Made by a program: the position numbers and the translations under genes. A stretch of DNA of 64,000 nt from Holtiella tumoricola (GTDB lineage Bacteria; Bacillota; Clostridia; Lachnospirales; Cellulosilyticaceae). Shown piece by piece: positions 61,698-64,000 of the stretch; positions within the stretch are counted from its first letter, which is position 1, and every line of letters begins with the position of its first letter. The stretch spans positions 92,430 to 156,429 of the forward strand of contig NZ_JAQIFT010000010.1 in NCBI RefSeq assembly GCF_027857615.1. Direction: 5' to 3'. The notes beneath the pieces were generated by a model, which saw nothing but the letters and a program-made list of their open reading frames with translations, did not search any database and had not been told where the DNA came from.

Positions 61698-62279
61698 TTA
61701 TCTCTTTTTAGTCTTACATATAAGTTGTGTCATTGTTCCCATTGGGCAATATACACACCAAGATTTAGGTTTATAGAGTATCATTGTAATAATACTTATA
61801 ATAAGTGAAGTGAGCATCATACTATAAAATCCAAATGCAAATTGAGCTATCCATGGTGCCACTATACTTACATCAGATATATTCCAAGGTACTTTAATAG
61901 TCCATAAAAGTGTAATTATTCCTCTAAGACTTTGTGCTCCTTGAAATACAAGGTACGTATTAAAAATCATACTTACAAACATTCCTAAGAAAAATATTAA
62001 AAATCCATATCTAAAGTACTTATGCTTCATCCATTTTGGCATAGATTGATACCTAGATAATTTCAGCTTATTTCCTAATAAATCTAAAAGTTGCCCACGT
62101 CCACAATAATGATGACAATATGATTTATTACCTGTAAATATAGAAAGCATTAGTGGGGTCAAAAAGCAAATCATACCTAGCCAACCAAATAAAACATTAA
62201 AAAATCCTAAAATAAAATACAAGCTAGTTAAAATCCATAAGTATTCCCACCATTTTTTCTTCTTTTTATTATTTGTCAT
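61698..62279 (-). CDS. NapH/NosR-like 4Fe-4S membrane protein
   Basis: 193 residues, about four or five transmembrane helices. Two cytoplasmic Cys motifs, CHHYCGRG and CVYCPMG, are the typical cluster or electron-transfer motifs of the NapH/NosR/CcoG-like family. It is directly after the ferredoxin gene (start right after the stop), so the two form a unit. It is likely to move electrons from ferredoxin through the membrane to an extracytoplasmic flavoprotein. The divergent FMN-binding lipoprotein is the natural partner. Confidence 0.82.
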   Translation of the reverse strand: MTNNKKKKKWWEYLWILTSLYFILGFFNVLFGWLGMICFLTPLMLSIFTGNKSYCHHYCGRGQLLDLLGNKLKLSRYQSMPKWMKHKYFRYGFLIFFLGMFVSMIFNTYLVFQGAQSLRGIITLLWTIKVPWNISDVSIVAPWIAQFAFGFYSMMLTSLIISIITMILYKPKSWCVYCPMGTMTQLICKTKKR

Positions 62280-62486
62280 TTAGTCTACCTCTTTCATATC
62301 AATTGTAGAAGCCGGGCATACTTTACTACATTTAGTACATCCCACACATTTATCTAAATTAATAATTGCCGTTACTCCTTCTGGAATAGAAATAGCACCT
62401 ACTGGACAATTATTCATACATACACCACAAGCTGCACAATAGTTGAAGTCTACTACTGCTTTTTTTCTTTTTCTCGTATCGCTCAT
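62280..62486 (-). CDS. 2[4Fe-4S] ferredoxin
   Basis: 68 residues with two typical cluster motifs, CAACGVCMNNCP and CVGCTKCSKVCP. Positive N-terminus (MSDTRKRKK). It is first gene of a two-gene operon with the NapH-like membrane protein; GGGAGG precedes the start. It should shuttle electrons between the low-potential cytoplasmic pool (PFOR) and the membrane protein. Confidence 0.93.
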   Translation of the reverse strand: MSDTRKRKKAVVDFNYCAACGVCMNNCPVGAISIPEGVTAIINLDKCVGCTKCSKVCPASTIDMKEVD

Positions 62487-62608
62487 ACCTGCCTCCCAAA
62501 ATTAAACTCATAATGTATCTTTATCTTACAGATAATTATGGGGTCATTCTGTAACTGTGTCACATATCTGTTATGTATTCCATTATACATCCTGTTATTT
62601 TCTCCCTA

Positions 62609-62659
62609 TTGCCCCATCTTTTAACATATGCTATACTTTTACCGCATAATCTGTTATGC
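62609..62659 (+). promoter_or_regulatory. Promoter and dyad of the FMN-binding lipoprotein gene
   Basis: -35 TTGCCC (62609-62614), a 17-nt spacer and -10 TATACT (62632-62637). The dyad GCATAA/TTATGC (62644-62659) covers the start of transcription and is a candidate operator. A TGTGTCACA sequence near 62558-62566 is a second possible regulator site. Confidence 0.65.
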
Positions 62660-62687
62660 ACTATACGAACTATAAGCGGAGGCTAGA

Positions 62688-63179
62688 ATGAAAAAATTTC
62701 TATTAGTGGCTACTGTAGCCCTATCTACACTATCTTTTGTAGGGTGTGCGGCACCTACATCTGAAACATCTGTTGCAACTACACCAACCTACAAAAATGG
62801 TACATACCGTGGAGGATACTTAGACGGAACTGTTGAAGTAGAATTTGCTTTAACTGATAATGTTATTGAATCAGTAAAATACAGAAAACTTAAATATAAA
62901 GATACAGACTTCTTAGCAAAAGATGCAAGTGAAACAACTGTATTATTAGCAGGTCAATATCAATCTCTTATTGATCACTTAGTAGGTAAAAATATTTCTG
63001 CCATTGATGATTTATACCACCCAGGCGAAATTGCTGAAACAATTGATGGTTTATCAAGTGCTTCTATCAAAGAAGGTGAAGTAATCGATACACTTTCAGG
63101 AGCTACACTTAGAAGTGGTAAAATCATTTCTGCACTTAATGATGGTTTAAATAGAGGCGCATATAAATTAGCTGAATAA
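62688..63179 (+). CDS. FMN-binding lipoprotein
   Basis: 163 residues. Lipobox FVGC (Cys at 20) in a signal peptide. The FMN_bind domain (about 33-160) ends in DTLSGATLRS, the motif in which ApbE attaches FMN to Thr (as in NqrC, RnfG and PplA). It is divergent from the ferredoxin/NapH-like unit, which is the likely electron donor. GGAGG precedes the start. Possible role: electron transfer to extracellular acceptors or to an extracytoplasmic reductase such as the one at 39971-41809. An apbE gene is not in the window. Confidence 0.9.
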   Translation: MKKFLLVATVALSTLSFVGCAAPTSETSVATTPTYKNGTYRGGYLDGTVEVEFALTDNVIESVKYRKLKYKDTDFLAKDASETTVLLAGQYQSLIDHLVGKNISAIDDLYHPGEIAETIDGLSSASIKEGEVIDTLSGATLRSGKIISALNDGLNRGAYKLAE

Positions 63180-63185
63180 TAAATT

Positions 63186-63209
63186 TAGGGAGTTGACTAA
63201 TCACCTCCC
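63186..63209 (+). terminator. Weak terminator after the FMN-binding lipoprotein
   Basis: AGGGAG and CTCCCT pair around TTGACTAATCAC, followed by TCTTTTA. The stem is short, so readthrough is possible. Confidence 0.55.
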
Positions 63210-63255
63210 TTCTTTTAATTCTCTGTTCCTATTCTGTTATTTCTAATATTTTCAA

Positions 63256-63320
63256 TTGACAATTACATTAAAATTTGATATTTTAACTACTGTTGACTTA
63301 ATTAAACGGACATTTAAAAT
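63256..63320 (+). promoter_or_regulatory. Two candidate promoters of the acetate transporter gene
   Basis: P1: TTGACA (63256-63261), 17-nt spacer, TATTTT (63279-63284). P2: TTGACT (63293-63298), 16-nt spacer, TAAAAT (63315-63320), closer to the start codon. Confidence 0.65.
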
Positions 63321-63340
63321 AACTTGTTAGGAGAACTAAT

Positions 63341-63949
63341 ATGAACGAGACTAAAGTAAAAGTAATCACTGCTGATCCTTCGGCATTAGGTCTTTTCGGG
63401 CTTGCTATTGTTACATTAGTAGCATCTTCACAAAAGTTAGGACTTACATCTGGTGTATCACTTGTTTTACCATGGGCAATCTTCCTTGGTGCATCTGCTC
63501 AGCTTATGGCATGTATCCATGACTTCAAACACAATAACACTTTTGGTGCAACAGCTTTTGGTGCATATGCATTCTTCTGGTATGCAATGGGCTTTACATG
63601 GTTAATTCAAAACGGAGTATTTGGTGAAACATTAGCAGCTAGCGTAGATGGTAAACAATTAGGTTTCGCCTTCTTAGGCTACTTAATCTTCACTATCTTT
63701 ATGACAATTGGTGCTATGGAAACTCACAAAGTATTATTTACAATCTTTGTACTTATTGATTTCTTATTCATCGGTTTAGCATTCTCTTCATTTGGTATTA
63801 TAGAACATGGAATGCATCAATTAGCAGCTTATGCTGAACTTGCTATTGCAATTGTATCATTCTACGGATGTGGCGCTGCTGTACTTAATACACACTTTGG
63901 ACGTGTATTCTTACCAGTAGGTAAACCATTTGGCATCTTTAAAAAATAA
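63341..63949 (+). CDS. Acetate uptake transporter (YaaH/SatP, GPR1/FUN34 family)
   Basis: 202 residues, six transmembrane helices. The family motif near the N-terminus is ADPSALGLFGLAI (NPxPLGL in the family). Members carry acetate or succinate with H+. In a fermentative anaerobe it can release or take up acetate, the end product of PFOR metabolism. AGGAG precedes the start. A terminator follows. Confidence 0.92.
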   Translation: MNETKVKVITADPSALGLFGLAIVTLVASSQKLGLTSGVSLVLPWAIFLGASAQLMACIHDFKHNNTFGATAFGAYAFFWYAMGFTWLIQNGVFGETLAASVDGKQLGFAFLGYLIFTIFMTIGAMETHKVLFTIFVLIDFLFIGLAFSSFGIIEHGMHQLAAYAELAIAIVSFYGCGAAVLNTHFGRVFLPVGKPFGIFKK

Positions 63950-63957
63950 TATAAATA

Positions 63958-63990
63958 ATAAAAGGAGTAGGGTTAACCCTACTCCTTTTA
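63958..63990 (+). terminator. Terminator of the acetate transporter gene
   Basis: AAAAGGAGTAGGGTTA pairs with TAACCCTACTCCTTTT, then TATTATTT. It lies at the right edge of the window. Confidence 0.85.
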
Positions 63991-64000
63991 TTATTTATAT

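Overview
The window looks like chromosome of a low-GC, Gram-positive, strictly fermentative anaerobe of the class Clostridia. Support: pyruvate:ferredoxin oxidoreductase, the [FeFe]-hydrogenase maturases HydG and HydF, a DUF3787-type spore-surface protein, many lipoproteins with lipoboxes, strong AGGAGG-type ribosome binding sites, AT-rich intergenic regions and many A/T-flanked intrinsic terminators. A Lachnospiraceae or Cellulosilyticum-like host is my best guess, but that is inference. I see no phage, no intact insertion sequence and no CRISPR array.

Layout. 1-7.9 kb: a small lipoprotein, a thioredoxin-like protein, about 1 kb of unexplained non-coding DNA, a basic hypothetical protein, an OmpR/EnvZ-type two-component pair, a TraX-family membrane protein, a HEPN/MNT toxin-antitoxin pair, a DUF1904 protein with an N-terminal proline, and a membrane protein of the ABC_trans_CmpB family. 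8-17.8 kb: two multidrug-type ABC loci, each with a divergently transcribed regulator (MarR, TetR) and recognisable operators or promoters. 17.8-24.5 kb: a secreted C39-like peptidase, PFOR with a small spore-type protein, a four-helix protein and a papain-like protein. 24.5-29.2 kb: a decayed phosphonate-type ABC operon (phnC truncated, first phnE frameshifted), a cyclase-family hydrolase, a cation/proton antiporter and its TetR regulator with a perfect palindromic operator. 29.4-33.9 kb: purA, then the hydrogenase maturation operon (TM1266-type regulator, hydG, hydF) behind a leader with a terminator and a plausible competing antiterminator.

34-41.8 kb: a membrane-anchored metallophosphoesterase, a PadR-DUF1700-DUF4097 operon, a 2H phosphoesterase, a phosphohexomutase, tRNA-Glu(CTC) and a lipoprotein flavoprotein reductase of the fumarate/urocanate reductase family with its own FMN-binding domain. 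41.9-47.5 kb: a sucrose operon (EIIBC, sucrose-6-phosphate hydrolase, RDD protein, fructokinase) with a LacI repressor and two operator-like sites. 47.6-51.4 kb: tandem Rrf2 regulators ahead of O-acetylhomoserine sulfhydrylase, then divergent yaaA and bcp with a PerR-box-like sequence between them. 51.5-59.7 kb: a glucose-type PTS permease, a secreted ComEC-like metallo-beta-lactamase lipoprotein, two very small genes, a PrsW-type protease, a P-loop kinase, two orphan proteins (one with a long Asn/Ser/Thr/His-rich insert) and an M23 endopeptidase. 59.7-64 kb: a MATE transporter, a membrane iron-sulfur protein plus ferredoxin, a divergent FMN-binding lipoprotein and an acetate transporter.

Physiologically, sucrose or glucose is imported by PTS, pyruvate is oxidised by PFOR, and reduced ferredoxin can go to the hydrogenase or, by inference, through the membrane iron-sulfur protein to flavinylated lipoproteins outside the cell. 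The most interesting unexplained items are the leader of the hydrogenase maturation operon, the structured non-coding block at 1.56-2.08 kb, and the orphan low-complexity protein at 57.5-58.8 kb.
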